Assembly (NCBI GenBank): GCA_017380435.1
Contig: JAFODZ010000052.1
Location: forward strand, 1-48,158
Direction: 5' to 3'
DNA length: 48,158 nucleotides
From: Oscillospiraceae bacterium
GTDB lineage: Bacteria > Bacillota > Clostridia > Oscillospirales > Oscillospiraceae
This document shows positions 1 to 7,554 of this stretch, piece after piece. The position numbers and the translations under genes were made by a program. The notes beneath the pieces were generated by a model. That model worked only from the letters and a program-made list of their open reading frames with translations, made no database searches and was not told the DNA's origin. Each line of letters starts with the position of its first letter. Within the stretch, counting starts at the first letter, position 1.

Positions 1-1
1 G

Positions 2-187
2 TTGGGCATTATGACGCTTACCCTGCAAAACTGCCGTCAAAGACTTTGGACTCAGAGCAAGAGCGTTTTGTCGCTGGCATTAAGTGCCGTTGGCGTTTGC
101 CTGTTCATTATAAGTCAACAACCTTATGCAGCGGTATTTGTATTTGCATTTTTGATTATTAAGTCTCTAATGCTGATAAAACGGTAA
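2..187 (+). CDS. Possible small membrane protein or 3' end of a truncated gene
   Basis: Open frame entering from the window edge; the first ATG is at 11, but the true start may lie upstream, outside the window. The product, up to 61 residues, has a basic N-terminal stretch and then two hydrophobic segments ending in a short basic tail (LIKR), as in a small membrane protein or the last helices of a larger one. No family is recognised. A short hairpin (TGATACG, AAG loop, CGTATCA, 188-204) directly follows the stop codon. Coding status is uncertain. Confidence 0.3.
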   Translation: MGIMTLTLQNCRQRLWTQSKSVLSLALSAVGVCLFIISQQPYAAVFVFAFLIIKSLMLIKR

Positions 188-252
188 TGATACGAAGCGT
201 ATCATCAATGTGACGGCGGGGTTCTTTCATTTTTTATCGTCTTTCCCTAAAC

Positions 253-280
253 TTGTATTCAGGCGAAAGCCTAAATACAA
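253..280 (+). promoter_or_regulatory. 5' leader hairpin before the PAP2 gene
   Basis: A 12-bp stem (253-264 with 269-280, one C:A mismatch) is capped by a GAAA tetraloop. It ends a few bases before the ribosome site AAAGGA of the gene starting at 301. It could affect translation or mRNA stability; no known riboswitch class is recognised. Confidence 0.35.
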
Positions 281-300
281 ACCAAAAGGATGGTAGAAAA

Positions 301-942
301 ATGAAAAGAATTAGAAAAAGCTTTATAGCTTCAATGTGCTTGCTTACGGCGTTTGTACTGTGGACGGTGGCAATTTGCTTTGTGGATGTACGTGCGATTG
401 GTCCACAAGGTTCATCTGTGGGATTTGCCGGCATCAATGGTTTCGTCCATAATCTGACCGGTGTGCATTTCAGCCTATATAACATAACGGATTGGCTCGG
501 ACTTGTGCCGATCTTTGTTTGTATAGGATTTGGTGTGCTTGGACTTGTACAATGGATCAAACGGAAAAGCATACGCAAAGTTGATTTTGACATTCTCGTT
601 TTAGGTGGATTTTATATTATTACCATTGTAGCCTATTTGTTTTTCGAGAGTGTTGTCATCAATTACAGACCTGTACTGATTAACGGATATTTGGAAGCAT
701 CCTATCCTTCTTCCACAACCATGCTGGTGATGTGCGTTATGCCAACGGCTGTTATGCAATTGGGTAGTCGCACAAAGAACAAAGTGCTCCGCAATATCAT
801 TGCTGTTACAATCGTTGCATTTATTGCTTTTATGGTAATTGGCAGACTTGTTTCCGGTGTTCACTGGTTCACGGATATTGTAGGCGGTGCACTACTCAGC
901 GCAGGACTTGTAATGATGTATTATTCTGTGAGTAAGATGTAA
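301..942 (+). CDS. PAP2-family membrane protein, divergent active site
   Basis: A 213-residue multi-spanning protein of the type-2 phosphatidic acid phosphatase superfamily, whose members remove phosphate from lipid phosphates or pyrophosphates at the membrane. The start at 301 follows AAAGGATGG; the frame is open upstream to 253 without a ribosome site. About six helices are visible. The third PAP2 motif is intact (R-x5-H-x3-D in GRLVSGVHWFTD near the C-terminus). The first motif reads ESVVINYRP, so the usual Lys of K-x6-RP is Glu. The second reads YPSSTT instead of PSGH, so its His is Thr. The fold call is good, but activity is doubtful or altered. It heads a cluster with a methyltransferase, an acetyltransferase and a CDP-alcohol transferase, which may point to lipid metabolism. 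Confidence 0.75.
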   Translation: MKRIRKSFIASMCLLTAFVLWTVAICFVDVRAIGPQGSSVGFAGINGFVHNLTGVHFSLYNITDWLGLVPIFVCIGFGVLGLVQWIKRKSIRKVDFDILVLGGFYIITIVAYLFFESVVINYRPVLINGYLEASYPSSTTMLVMCVMPTAVMQLGSRTKNKVLRNIIAVTIVAFIAFMVIGRLVSGVHWFTDIVGGALLSAGLVMMYYSVSKM

Positions 943-954
943 ATGGTGTTTATT

Positions 955-1713
955 ATGAAAGAAAATGAATTGATTCAGGCTTGGAAAGCGGAAGAAGAAA
1001 TCGCCCATATTCACGGTTGGGACTTTTCCCATATTGACGGTCGATATATGGAGGATACAAACTTTCCGTGGAATTACCGTCAGGTGATTGGAGAATGCTT
1101 AACTCCCGATATGAAGTTGCTGGATATCGACACCGGGGGCGGTGAATTTTTGCTCTCGCTGGGGCATCCATATGAAAATACGGCGGCTACGGAGGATTAT
1201 CCACCCAATGTACAGCTTTGCAAAGAAACACTGTTGCCTTTGGGGATTGATTTCCGACAGGCTGACGGCAAGGGTAAATTGCCTTTTGATGATAATAGTT
1301 TTGATGTTGTCATCGATCGTCACGGGGACATTAATCCACCGGAGATTTATCGAGTGCTGAAACCGGGTGGCATATTCGTTTCTCAGCAGGTAGGCGCAGA
1401 AAACGACCGTGAATTGGTGAAGCTTCTTTGCGGAGATCTGCCGCTACCTTTCCCTGAGCAATATGCCGACAAAGCTGCAAATGCTTTCCAAAAAGAAGGC
1501 TTTTCTATCCTGCACCAAGAGGAATGCTTCTCTCCAATACGATTCTACGATGTGGGTGCACTTACGTGGTTTGCCCGTGTCCTGCCCTGGGAGTTTACAG
1601 GTTTTTCAGTAGATACTCACATTCAAAATCTTATGAAAGCACAGCAGGTTTTGGAGAATAAGGGCTATATAGAAGGCAAAACCCATCGTTTCCTTTTGGT
1701 CGCACGGAAATAG
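955..1713 (+). CDS. Class I SAM-dependent methyltransferase
   Basis: A 252-residue Rossmann methyltransferase. Visible motifs: motif I LLDIDTGGGEFLLSLG, which binds S-adenosylmethionine; an acidic strand end (ATEDYPPN); DVVIDRHGD as motif IV; and the post-motif YRVLKPGGIFVSQQVG typical of UbiE/Methyltransf_11 proteins. The ATG at 955 is preferred over the upstream in-frame ATG at 943, which abuts the previous stop. The substrate cannot be told from the sequence. The gene follows the PAP2 gene by 12 bases and is probably co-transcribed with it. Confidence 0.85.
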   Translation: MKENELIQAWKAEEEIAHIHGWDFSHIDGRYMEDTNFPWNYRQVIGECLTPDMKLLDIDTGGGEFLLSLGHPYENTAATEDYPPNVQLCKETLLPLGIDFRQADGKGKLPFDDNSFDVVIDRHGDINPPEIYRVLKPGGIFVSQQVGAENDRELVKLLCGDLPLPFPEQYADKAANAFQKEGFSILHQEECFSPIRFYDVGALTWFARVLPWEFTGFSVDTHIQNLMKAQQVLENKGYIEGKTHRFLLVARK

Positions 1714-1773
1714 TGCTTGATACTTTGTCGTGGAATAAATTGTGATGAATGAGCAAAAAAGAAGGTTGAAATT

Positions 1774-2226
1774 ATGGAATATCAAATTGTCCGCTTAATG
1801 GATAAGCCCGAAATGAAAGAGAAAATGGCGAAATGGTTTCACGAAAAATGGAATGTACCGCTTCAGGCGTATTTGGATAGTATGGAGGATTGTTTGAGTA
1901 GAACAAAGCTTATTCCGCAATGGTATGTTGCTGTTGAGGATTCACAGATAATCGGCGGCTTGGGTGTGATTGAAAATGACTTTCACAATAGAAAAGACCT
2001 GACACCCAATGTCTGTGCTGTATATACGGAACCTGATAGGCGCTCCCAAGGCGTAGCAGGTACTTTGCTCCGTTATGTTTGCGACGATATGAAGGCAAAA
2101 GGAATTGATGCCTTATATCTTGTGACCGATCATACCGCTTTTTACGAGCGATACGGATGGGAGTTTTTGTGTATGGTGCAAAGTGACGGCGAAACTGAGC
2201 CCAGCAGGATGTATGTTCATAGATAA
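1774..2226 (+). CDS. GNAT-family N-acetyltransferase
   Basis: A 150-residue acetyl-CoA-dependent acetyltransferase. Strand beta-4 and motif A are clear: NVCAVYTEPDRRSQGVAG, with the pyrophosphate-binding R/Q-x-x-G-x-A/G pattern, then LLRYVCDDMKAKG. Motif B is represented by YLVTDHTAFYERYGWEF, the usual GNAT ending before the C-terminal strand. The acceptor is unknown. The ribosome site AGAAGG precedes the ATG. It lies in the same-direction cluster with the methyltransferase and the CDP-alcohol transferase. Confidence 0.85.
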   Translation: MEYQIVRLMDKPEMKEKMAKWFHEKWNVPLQAYLDSMEDCLSRTKLIPQWYVAVEDSQIIGGLGVIENDFHNRKDLTPNVCAVYTEPDRRSQGVAGTLLRYVCDDMKAKGIDALYLVTDHTAFYERYGWEFLCMVQSDGETEPSRMYVHR

Positions 2227-2243
2227 TATGATTGGGATCTGAG

Positions 2244-2756
2244 ATGAAACTAACGAAACATATTGCTAATATAATTACAAGTTGCCGAATACTGTGCAGT
2301 ATGGGCATTTTGTGCTTTCCTGCGTTCTCACCGGAATTTTATACTATGTATTTTCTCTGCGGTTTTAGTGATATGATCGACGGAACCATCGCAAGAAAAA
2401 CGAATGCCGTCAGCGAATTCGGATCAAAGTTAGATACGGTAGCAGACCTCGTTTTTGTGGTAGTGTGCTTGATTAAGTTATTGCCGATGATTCACATTCC
2501 TATTTGGCTATGGATATGGATCAGCGCTATAGCAGTAATCAAAATCGCCAATATTGTTTGGGGATTTGTTCGCAAGAAAAGACTCGTGTCCGTACATACC
2601 GTATTAAATAAAATCACGGGGGTTGCATTATTCTTATTGCCGTTGACTCTCACCTTTATTAAGCCGACCTACACCATTTTTGCGGTGTGTTGCTTGGCGA
2701 CGGTTGCGGCAATACAAGAAGGATATGGTGTTGTTAAAGAGCGGGATGTTGTATAA
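2244..2756 (+). CDS. CDP-alcohol phosphatidyltransferase family protein
   Basis: A 170-residue integral membrane enzyme of the family that moves a phosphatidyl group from CDP-diacylglycerol to an alcohol such as glycerol phosphate, serine or inositol. The diagnostic motif D-G-x2-A-R-x8-G-x3-D-x3-D is complete (DGTIARKT, then GSKLDTVAD). Four to five helices follow. The ATG at 2244 is chosen; the in-frame TTG at 2232 lies only 5 bases after the previous stop. It is shorter than PgsA/PssA enzymes (about 180-230 residues), and the exact alcohol cannot be assigned. Confidence 0.85.
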   Translation: MKLTKHIANIITSCRILCSMGILCFPAFSPEFYTMYFLCGFSDMIDGTIARKTNAVSEFGSKLDTVADLVFVVVCLIKLLPMIHIPIWLWIWISAIAVIKIANIVWGFVRKKRLVSVHTVLNKITGVALFLLPLTLTFIKPTYTIFAVCCLATVAAIQEGYGVVKERDVV

Positions 2757-2786
2757 TAACACATTGGCTTGACAAGGAGGTTACTT

Positions 2787-4064
2787 ATGGAAAAGATATG
2801 GACTGAAATGTACGATGCGGCGAAGGCCGTCTTAAATGAACGAAGAATTTCGGAATATGTTACCTGCGGTGAGGTATCCGCTGCAGTGCTTTCAAAATCG
2901 GGCAGAATATTCACCTTGGGAAATATACTGTCTGCGCTGGCAAATTCCCTTGTGTTTATGATGGCAGCACGGTTTATCGTGGGGATAGGAACTGCGGCAA
3001 TGGGGCCTGTGATTCTTGCCTATATTGCTACGGAATTTCCTCCGGATAAAATCGCAAAGGGTTTCTCTCTATACATGCTGCTCTCCAGCGCGTCGGTGAT
3101 CATCGGGCCTACCATTGGCGGTCTGATCGTTTCCTCCTACGGATGGCGCACTATGTTGTGGGTATGCGTTGCCATTTGTGCCGGTATCTTTGCTGCCTGC
3201 ATCCTCACCTCCCGCAATCAAGTATCTGTGAAACAGCCGCTGCAGAATTTTGATATTGCCGGTGCTGTTCTGATCTTGATTCTTTTCAGCCTGCTGCTAT
3301 GCGTTCCCTCGTTTGGGCAGAACTTCGGTTGGACATCTACGCCCTTTGTGGTTGTACTTGTTCTTGCCATCGCAAGCCTAATCGGTCTTATCTTTGCGGA
3401 ACGAAAAAGCAGCCATCCCATTCTTTCCGGTAGTTTTATCAAGCGCGGTGCTTTTATTTTAAGTGTGCTGGCGCTGTTTTTAACCCAGGGATTGATGCAG
3501 GCCAATATGACCAACACCATTGTCTTTGTCAATTACACCCTGCCGAATAACACCGCCATCTCCGGCTATGCCATCTCCGTGATGTATGTGGGTATGTCTT
3601 TGGGTGCGGTAATTCTTGGCCCATTGGCAGATCAGTTTGAGCCTAAAAGAATTTTGATTGGCTCTTTTGTGCTGACCGGAATTGGGTGTGGAATCTTGCT
3701 GTTGTTTTCAGAAGTTACCTCTTTATGGCTTCTGATGGCCTCCCTTGGCATTCTTGGTTTTGGCCTGGGTGGAAACGGCACTATCTTTATGAAGGTGGTC
3801 CTTTCCGGGTTGTCACCTCAGGCGGCAGGTGCAGGAACAGGAACTTACGGTTTATTCCGGGATCTGGCAGCGCCCTTTGGTGTAGCTGTGTTTGTCCCGT
3901 TATTTACCAATCAGATCGCCGGCAGAATTGCCGCAGGCACAGCCGAGCCTGCAGCGGCGGTTGCCTCCATTCATTACCTGGCAATGACAGAGCTTCTATG
4001 CGTAGCATTCGGTATCGTTGCGGTTGCATTCCTGCCAAAGCGAAAAATCATAAAGGAGTCTTAA
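2787..4064 (+). CDS. Chimeric ORF: cytidine deaminase N-terminus fused to an N-truncated DHA2-type MFS transporter
   Basis: The ribosome site AAGGAGG (2774-2780) and the first ~42 residues (MEKIWTEMYDAAKAVLNERR, ISEYVTCGEVSAAVLSKSGR) match the start of small cytidine deaminases. The expected continuation with the zinc-binding Cys and CAERNA is absent. At about residue 41-44 the frame passes into an MFS drug:H+ antiporter sequence (TLGNILSALANSL, then AARFIVGIGTAAMGPV), which corresponds to TM3 onward of a 14-helix DHA2 protein. TM1-TM2 and the motif A loop are missing; about 11-12 helices remain. The join falls where both families read G-R-x-F-T, fitting a deletion or recombination at short homology. 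Transport is probably impaired. The stop is one base before the following dehydrogenase, so the MFS part was once its operon partner. An assembly chimera cannot be excluded. Confidence 0.8.
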   Translation: MEKIWTEMYDAAKAVLNERRISEYVTCGEVSAAVLSKSGRIFTLGNILSALANSLVFMMAARFIVGIGTAAMGPVILAYIATEFPPDKIAKGFSLYMLLSSASVIIGPTIGGLIVSSYGWRTMLWVCVAICAGIFAACILTSRNQVSVKQPLQNFDIAGAVLILILFSLLLCVPSFGQNFGWTSTPFVVVLVLAIASLIGLIFAERKSSHPILSGSFIKRGAFILSVLALFLTQGLMQANMTNTIVFVNYTLPNNTAISGYAISVMYVGMSLGAVILGPLADQFEPKRILIGSFVLTGIGCGILLLFSEVTSLWLLMASLGILGFGLGGNGTIFMKVVLSGLSPQAAGAGTGTYGLFRDLAAPFGVAVFVPLFTNQIAGRIAAGTAEPAAAVASIHYLAMTELLCVAFGIVAVAFLPKRKIIKES

Positions 4065-4065
4065 T

Positions 4066-4848
4066 ATGAGATTGCAAAACAAAGTCCTTCTGGTGACCGC
4101 CTCCACCCGGGGCATCGGTCTTGCCATTGTAAAAAAATGCGCCCAAGAAGGCGCTAAGGTTTATATGGCCGCACGGGATATGGAACGGGCCAGAGAAATT
4201 GCAAACACCCTAACCGGTGTCAAATGCGTGTACAACGACGCTACTAAGCCGGAGACCTTTCCTTCTATGGTGGAGGATGTGGTGCAAGATGCGGGTCGTT
4301 TGGATGTACTGGTCAATAACTTCGGCACATCCAATCCCGGTAAGGACCTGGATTTTGCCAATACGAGCCCCCAGGTGTTTCTGGACACCGTCAATGTGAA
4401 CCTGAGAAGCGTCTTTATGGCAAGTCAGGCCGCCGTCAAGCATATGGCGCAAAACGGCGGCAGTATCATCAACATTTCCTCTGTGGGCGGTCTTGTACCG
4501 GATATCTCCCAGGTTGCCTACGGCACCAGTAAGGCAGCCATCAATTATCTGACCAAGCTCATCGCCGTGCAGGAGGCCAAGCATCATATTCGGTGCAATG
4601 CTGTTCTTCCCGGTATGACGGCAACAGAAGCCGTAGAAAACCATCTGTCTGATGATTTCCGAAATCTGTTTTTGCGGCATATTCCCCTGGGCCGTATGGG
4701 ACTGCCGGAGGAAATCGCTGAGGCAGTATGCTATTTCGCCAGCGATGCCTCTGCCTACACCACCGGACAGATTCTCACAGTTTCCGGCGGGTTTGGCCTG
4801 GCAACTCCGGTCTATGGAGATTTGGCAAATAAGGACAGCAAGCGATAA
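4066..4848 (+). CDS. Short-chain dehydrogenase, candidate 7-hydroxysteroid (bile acid) dehydrogenase
   Basis: A 260-residue classical SDR using NAD(P)H. It shows the T-A-S-T-R-G-I-G cofactor motif (residues 11-18), NNFG, and the catalytic tetrad N112, S139, Y152, K156. From memory it resembles clostridial 7-alpha-hydroxysteroid dehydrogenases: TASTRGIG rather than TGxxxGIG, the IRCNAVLPG stretch, the DDFRNLFLRHIPLGRMG region, and the ending SGGFGLATPVYGD. These enzymes oxidise the 7-hydroxyl of primary bile acids in the cytoplasm. R15 at the end of the glycine loop and A36-R37 after beta-2 would suit NADP. The start lies one base after the MFS stop, so the genes are translationally coupled. 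SDR membership is certain; the steroid substrate is inference. Confidence 0.85.
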   Translation: MRLQNKVLLVTASTRGIGLAIVKKCAQEGAKVYMAARDMERAREIANTLTGVKCVYNDATKPETFPSMVEDVVQDAGRLDVLVNNFGTSNPGKDLDFANTSPQVFLDTVNVNLRSVFMASQAAVKHMAQNGGSIINISSVGGLVPDISQVAYGTSKAAINYLTKLIAVQEAKHHIRCNAVLPGMTATEAVENHLSDDFRNLFLRHIPLGRMGLPEEIAEAVCYFASDASAYTTGQILTVSGGFGLATPVYGDLANKDSKR

Positions 4849-4939
4849 GGCAAAAGTCCCCAAAGTGTTAGGGTGCTGTCGTCAGATCGGTGCGTACCGG
4901 GTACTGCAACAGGACGGCGGCAACCCTATGAATAGCCAA

Positions 4940-4979
4940 AACCGCATTCTTTCGTATGATTTTACGAAAGAATGCGGTT
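4940..4979 (+). terminator. 17-bp perfect hairpin after the dehydrogenase gene
   Basis: A perfect 17-bp stem (4940-4956 with 4963-4979) and a 6-base loop, followed by TTTAATCT. It lies 92 bases after the dehydrogenase stop and before the convergent XRE gene. Probably a terminator, although the T-run is short. Confidence 0.6.
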
Positions 4980-5027
4980 TAATCTAAAAATACCATAAAC
5001 AATCTATATCACCCAAACACACACAAC

Positions 5028-5234
5028 TTATTCGTTGTCCTCAACATATTCCATGATATCGCCTACTTGACAATTGAGAATTCTGCAAAACACCTCGATT
5101 GTATGTGTACTGACACTTTCATTCCTTTTCAGTCGGGTGATCTGACCAGGGCTAATATGATAACGCTTGATAAGAGCATATTGGGAAATACCTCTGTCTT
5201 TCAAAACTTCCCAAAGCTTATCGTATGACATCAT
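5028..5234 (-). CDS. XRE-family HTH transcriptional regulator
   Basis: A 68-residue single-domain Cro/C1-type DNA-binding protein. The helix-turn-helix reads ISQYALIKRYHISPGQITRL, followed by the usual third and fourth helices (THTIEVFCRILNCQVGDIMEY), typical of small YozG/Xre-like regulators. A strong purine-rich ribosome site (AGGAGGGGGG on the minus strand) precedes two adjacent ATG codons. It is divergent from the lipoprotein gene at 5328. The shared gap holds TTAACC half-sites next to the forward promoter, so it probably controls that operon and itself. Confidence 0.85.
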   Translation of the reverse strand: MMSYDKLWEVLKDRGISQYALIKRYHISPGQITRLKRNESVSTHTIEVFCRILNCQVGDIMEYVEDNE

Positions 5235-5253
5235 AAAAAAGCCCCCCCTCCTA

Positions 5254-5283
5254 TTGACATCTTAACCGAATTCGATGTATAAT
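5254..5283 (+). promoter_or_regulatory. Sigma-A promoter for the lipoprotein operon
   Basis: Consensus -35 TTGACA (5254-5259), an 18-base spacer and -10 TATAAT (5278-5283), pointing to the gene at 5328. Confidence 0.75.
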
Positions 5284-5306
5284 CATATTAACCAATATCG
5301 GTTAAT
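5262..5306. promoter_or_regulatory. Candidate XRE operator with three TTAACC half-sites
   Basis: TTAACC occurs at 5262-5267 (extended to TTAACCGA) and at 5288-5293; its complement GGTTAA is at 5300-5305. The last two form the palindrome ATTAACC-6-GGTTAAT (5287-5306), and the outer pair forms TTAACCGA...TCGGTTAA. One half-site lies in the promoter spacer and the pair lies just past the -10, as expected for repression by the divergent XRE protein. Binding is inferred. Confidence 0.5.
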
Positions 5307-5327
5307 ATATTTAGAAAGAGGATTACT

Positions 5328-5720
5328 ATGAAACAAATGAAAAAAGCGACATTGCTAACTTTAATACTTGCGCTGTGCCTGTCCCTGTGCGCCTGTTCGG
5401 TAAAGTTAACTGAAAGTCAACAAGCCGCTGTTGAAAAAGAGGACCGTTTTTTTAATCTTTTAAACAAAGGTTCAAATACAAATGTACGTTCATCAAAAAC
5501 CGAGCTGAAGAAGATTGATGGTAAGATTGTTTATATTGTAACAGTGGACCTTTATGAAATAACCAACCTCACACTTTATACGTTCGAAACGATGACTATG
5601 CCAGATTTACAGGAAAGCCTCAATCCAGAAGATATTTATGTTGTACTGTATATCAAGGAAAACGGAAAAGAAGTTTATCGTATGGTTGATGATAAACTGG
5701 ATTCGTCACTTTTGGACTAA
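5328..5720 (+). CDS. Small predicted lipoprotein
   Basis: A 130-residue protein with a lipoprotein signal: basic start (MKQMKKA), hydrophobic core, and lipobox L-C-A-C near residue 23, giving a membrane-anchored extracellular protein of about 107 residues. The mature part is mixed alpha/beta with no motif I recognise. It is first in an operon with a second lipoprotein and a SHOCT membrane protein, under the TTGACA/TATAAT promoter and probably the divergent XRE regulator. The composition is more AT-rich than in the starch locus, which could indicate transfer. Confidence 0.7.
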   Translation: MKQMKKATLLTLILALCLSLCACSVKLTESQQAAVEKEDRFFNLLNKGSNTNVRSSKTELKKIDGKIVYIVTVDLYEITNLTLYTFETMTMPDLQESLNPEDIYVVLYIKENGKEVYRMVDDKLDSSLLD

Positions 5721-5756
5721 TTATTCATATCGACATTAATATAGGGAGGTTCTATT

Positions 5757-6113
5757 ATGAAAAACATCTCAAGAATAATCGCCACATTTTTAATAATAGT
5801 CACCATTGCAGGTTTAGGTGTTGGTTGTTCCTCAAGCAAAGAAGATGAACCTTCTCTGTCATCCCGTGTGGCTGACCAGGTTGAATATAGAATTCAGTTT
5901 GAGCTGAAAATGCAAGGTGCTGTTGGTTTGCCTCAAGTTACTACATATGTGAGAGAAACTGGCAATAACACATTCATAGTAACCGGAAAAGTTACAATTA
6001 GAGATCAGTACGGCGATACCTATACTGGTAATTATGATGCAACCGCTAAATATAATCCAGAAACAGGTAATATTTCTGTTGATACAGACATTGGTTCACT
6101 CTATAAAAACTGA
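5757..6113 (+). CDS. Small predicted lipoprotein
   Basis: A 118-residue secreted protein. The N-terminal hydrophobic segment ends in LGVGCSSS, an imperfect but usable lipobox with Cys at about residue 24. The mature part is short, beta-rich and polar (repeated Gly/Tyr/Thr strands in TGNYDATAKYNPETG). The ribosome site GGGAGG precedes the ATG. It lies 36 bases after the first lipoprotein gene in the same direction. Family unknown. Confidence 0.65.
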   Translation: MKNISRIIATFLIIVTIAGLGVGCSSSKEDEPSLSSRVADQVEYRIQFELKMQGAVGLPQVTTYVRETGNNTFIVTGKVTIRDQYGDTYTGNYDATAKYNPETGNISVDTDIGSLYKN

Positions 6114-6185
6114 TAGAGCATAATCTTATATCATTGGTCGGATTCGTCTATTCTTGATTAATAGTTAAATGGGAGATTTTTCAAT

Positions 6186-6800
6186 ATGAGAAAGAAATTA
6201 ACAGTAGCCCAATCAATCTTAGTCATCATTTCTGCAATTTTATGTTTTACGGATGGAACATTCACATGGATTGCATATAATGCGTATAGGAACATTGGTA
6301 GCAATGCTAAAAGTTTGAACAATATTATGATCGTACAGGAAATCGGTGGAGGCCCATATCTGTATTATGTTTATTGCTTGGGGCTTGTACTAATGCTAGG
6401 ATATTGTCTGTGGGAGATGTTTGCAGAAGAACGCGTTATAGGAAAAAAGGTATTCCTTGCAGTTTCCGCTTTGCCTGCAATTATCTATGCAATTATTTTA
6501 ATAGCTGTTGACAACTACCACGGTAGCTATACTTGGGAGGGAGAAATTCGTTATAACGGGGTATCCTTGGGTATTCTTGCCTACATAGGAATCATCATTT
6601 TGGTCGCAATATTTGTAATTGAGTGCTATAAACAGTTTAAATGCAATAACATTAGGAATCCATATCAGAATAAAAACAGTTCGAAGAAACCTTCTACAAG
6701 TAATATCGATGAATTACTAAAATTAAAAGAATTACATGATTCCGGCGTTATAACCAAAGAAGAATTCGACGAAAAGAAAAAGCAGCTGCTTGGACTGTAA
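6186..6800 (+). CDS. Membrane protein with C-terminal SHOCT domain
   Basis: A 204-residue protein with four hydrophobic segments in the first ~155 residues, then a polar linker (NKNSSKKPSTSN) and a C-terminal SHOCT domain of about 30 residues (IDELLKLKELHDSGVITKEE, then FDEKKKQLL). SHOCT is a short helical module found at protein ends, presumed to be an oligomerisation or binding motif. It is last in the XRE-linked operon and is followed by an 11-bp hairpin. No enzymatic role can be seen. Confidence 0.75.
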   Translation: MRKKLTVAQSILVIISAILCFTDGTFTWIAYNAYRNIGSNAKSLNNIMIVQEIGGGPYLYYVYCLGLVLMLGYCLWEMFAEERVIGKKVFLAVSALPAIIYAIILIAVDNYHGSYTWEGEIRYNGVSLGILAYIGIIILVAIFVIECYKQFKCNNIRNPYQNKNSSKKPSTSNIDELLKLKELHDSGVITKEEFDEKKKQLLGL

Positions 6801-6803
6801 GCA

Positions 6804-6837
6804 AACACCCGAGAGCCATTCGTGGATCTCGGGTGTT
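6804..6837 (+). terminator. Hairpin after the SHOCT gene
   Basis: A perfect 11-bp stem (6804-6814 with 6827-6837; AACACCCGAGA/TCTCGGGTGTT) begins 3 bases after the stop. A strong T-run is lacking, so termination may be partial. Confidence 0.55.
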
Positions 6838-6839
6838 AT

Positions 6840-7070
6840 AGCAATTGTGCGTGATTCTGAATTACCTGCTCTATCTGTTGCGGTTCGATGCCCATATACC
6901 GCTGCGTGGCGGCGGCGCTGCTGGGCTACCGCCACGCCTGTATCAAACTATGCCTTGCCTTTTCATTAGGACGGGATACCCGTCCCCTACGGTGTTGTGG
7001 GTACTGTAGGTGCATATTGTTTTTTGACCTCGTTTATGCTATGATATACAAAAATTTGCGAGGTTAGTTT
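6840..7070. other. Gene-free gap with two GC-rich hairpins
   Basis: No gene is seen in these ~230 bases. A 9-bp perfect stem GCGTGGCGG/CCGCCACGC (6904-6912 with 6929-6937) and a 6-bp stem GACGGG/CCCGTC (6970-6975 with 6979-6984) are present. A possible promoter TTGTTT-16-TATGAT (7018-7045) lies just before the acetyltransferase gene. The GC-rich hairpins differ in composition from the AT-rich operon on the left and could be a degenerate repeat. Confidence 0.35.
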
Positions 7071-7553
7071 ATGATTCGTGCTGCGAAAACAGAAGATATG
7101 CCCAGGTTGCTGGAAATTTATGCCGCGGCAAGAGTCTTTATGCGCTCCTACGGCAATGATGTACAGTGGACAGGGGTTTATCCGGGAGAAGATATTTTGC
7201 GTCAGGATATTGGCGCGCAAAGGCTGTTCGTTGTGATCCGGGAGGATCAGATTGTTGGCTGTTTTATGATGGGCGCAGGACCTGACCCCACCTATCTGAA
7301 AATCTACGGTGGACAATGGGCCTGCGACAAAGAATACGGCGTGATCCATCGAATTGCATCCGATGGAAGTGTGAAAGGTTTACTGGCAGAAGCAGTATCC
7401 TACGCAAAAAACTTCTACCCATATATCCGCATTGATACCCACGAAAAAAACATTCCCATGCGAAAAGCGCTTCTGAAACAGGGATTTACCCATCGGGGCA
7501 CCATTTACATCGCCGATGGAACTGCCCGTATGGCGTTTGATTCTATATATTAA
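7071..7553 (+). CDS. GNAT-family N-acetyltransferase
   Basis: A 160-residue acetyltransferase. The N-terminus IRAAKTEDMPRLLEIYAAAR is the typical beta-1/alpha-1 opening. The central part (LFVVIREDQIVGCFMMGAG) is the beta-2/beta-3 hairpin. The acetyl-CoA site is a variant: IHRIASDGSVKGLLAEAVSY in place of V-x-x-x-x-R-x-x-G-x-G/A. The part IRIDTHEKNIPMRKALLKQG plus FTHRGTIY closes the fold. This variant is common in small-molecule GNATs of Firmicutes. Acceptor unknown. It is a single gene with its own terminator. Confidence 0.85.
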   Translation: MIRAAKTEDMPRLLEIYAAARVFMRSYGNDVQWTGVYPGEDILRQDIGAQRLFVVIREDQIVGCFMMGAGPDPTYLKIYGGQWACDKEYGVIHRIASDGSVKGLLAEAVSYAKNFYPYIRIDTHEKNIPMRKALLKQGFTHRGTIYIADGTARMAFDSIY

Positions 7554-7554
7554 G

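Noticed and set aside
6840-7070. tRNA-like sequence (GGTTCGA and nearby stems)
   Set aside because: No acceptor stem or anticodon arm can be formed; the stems present are unrelated hairpins.
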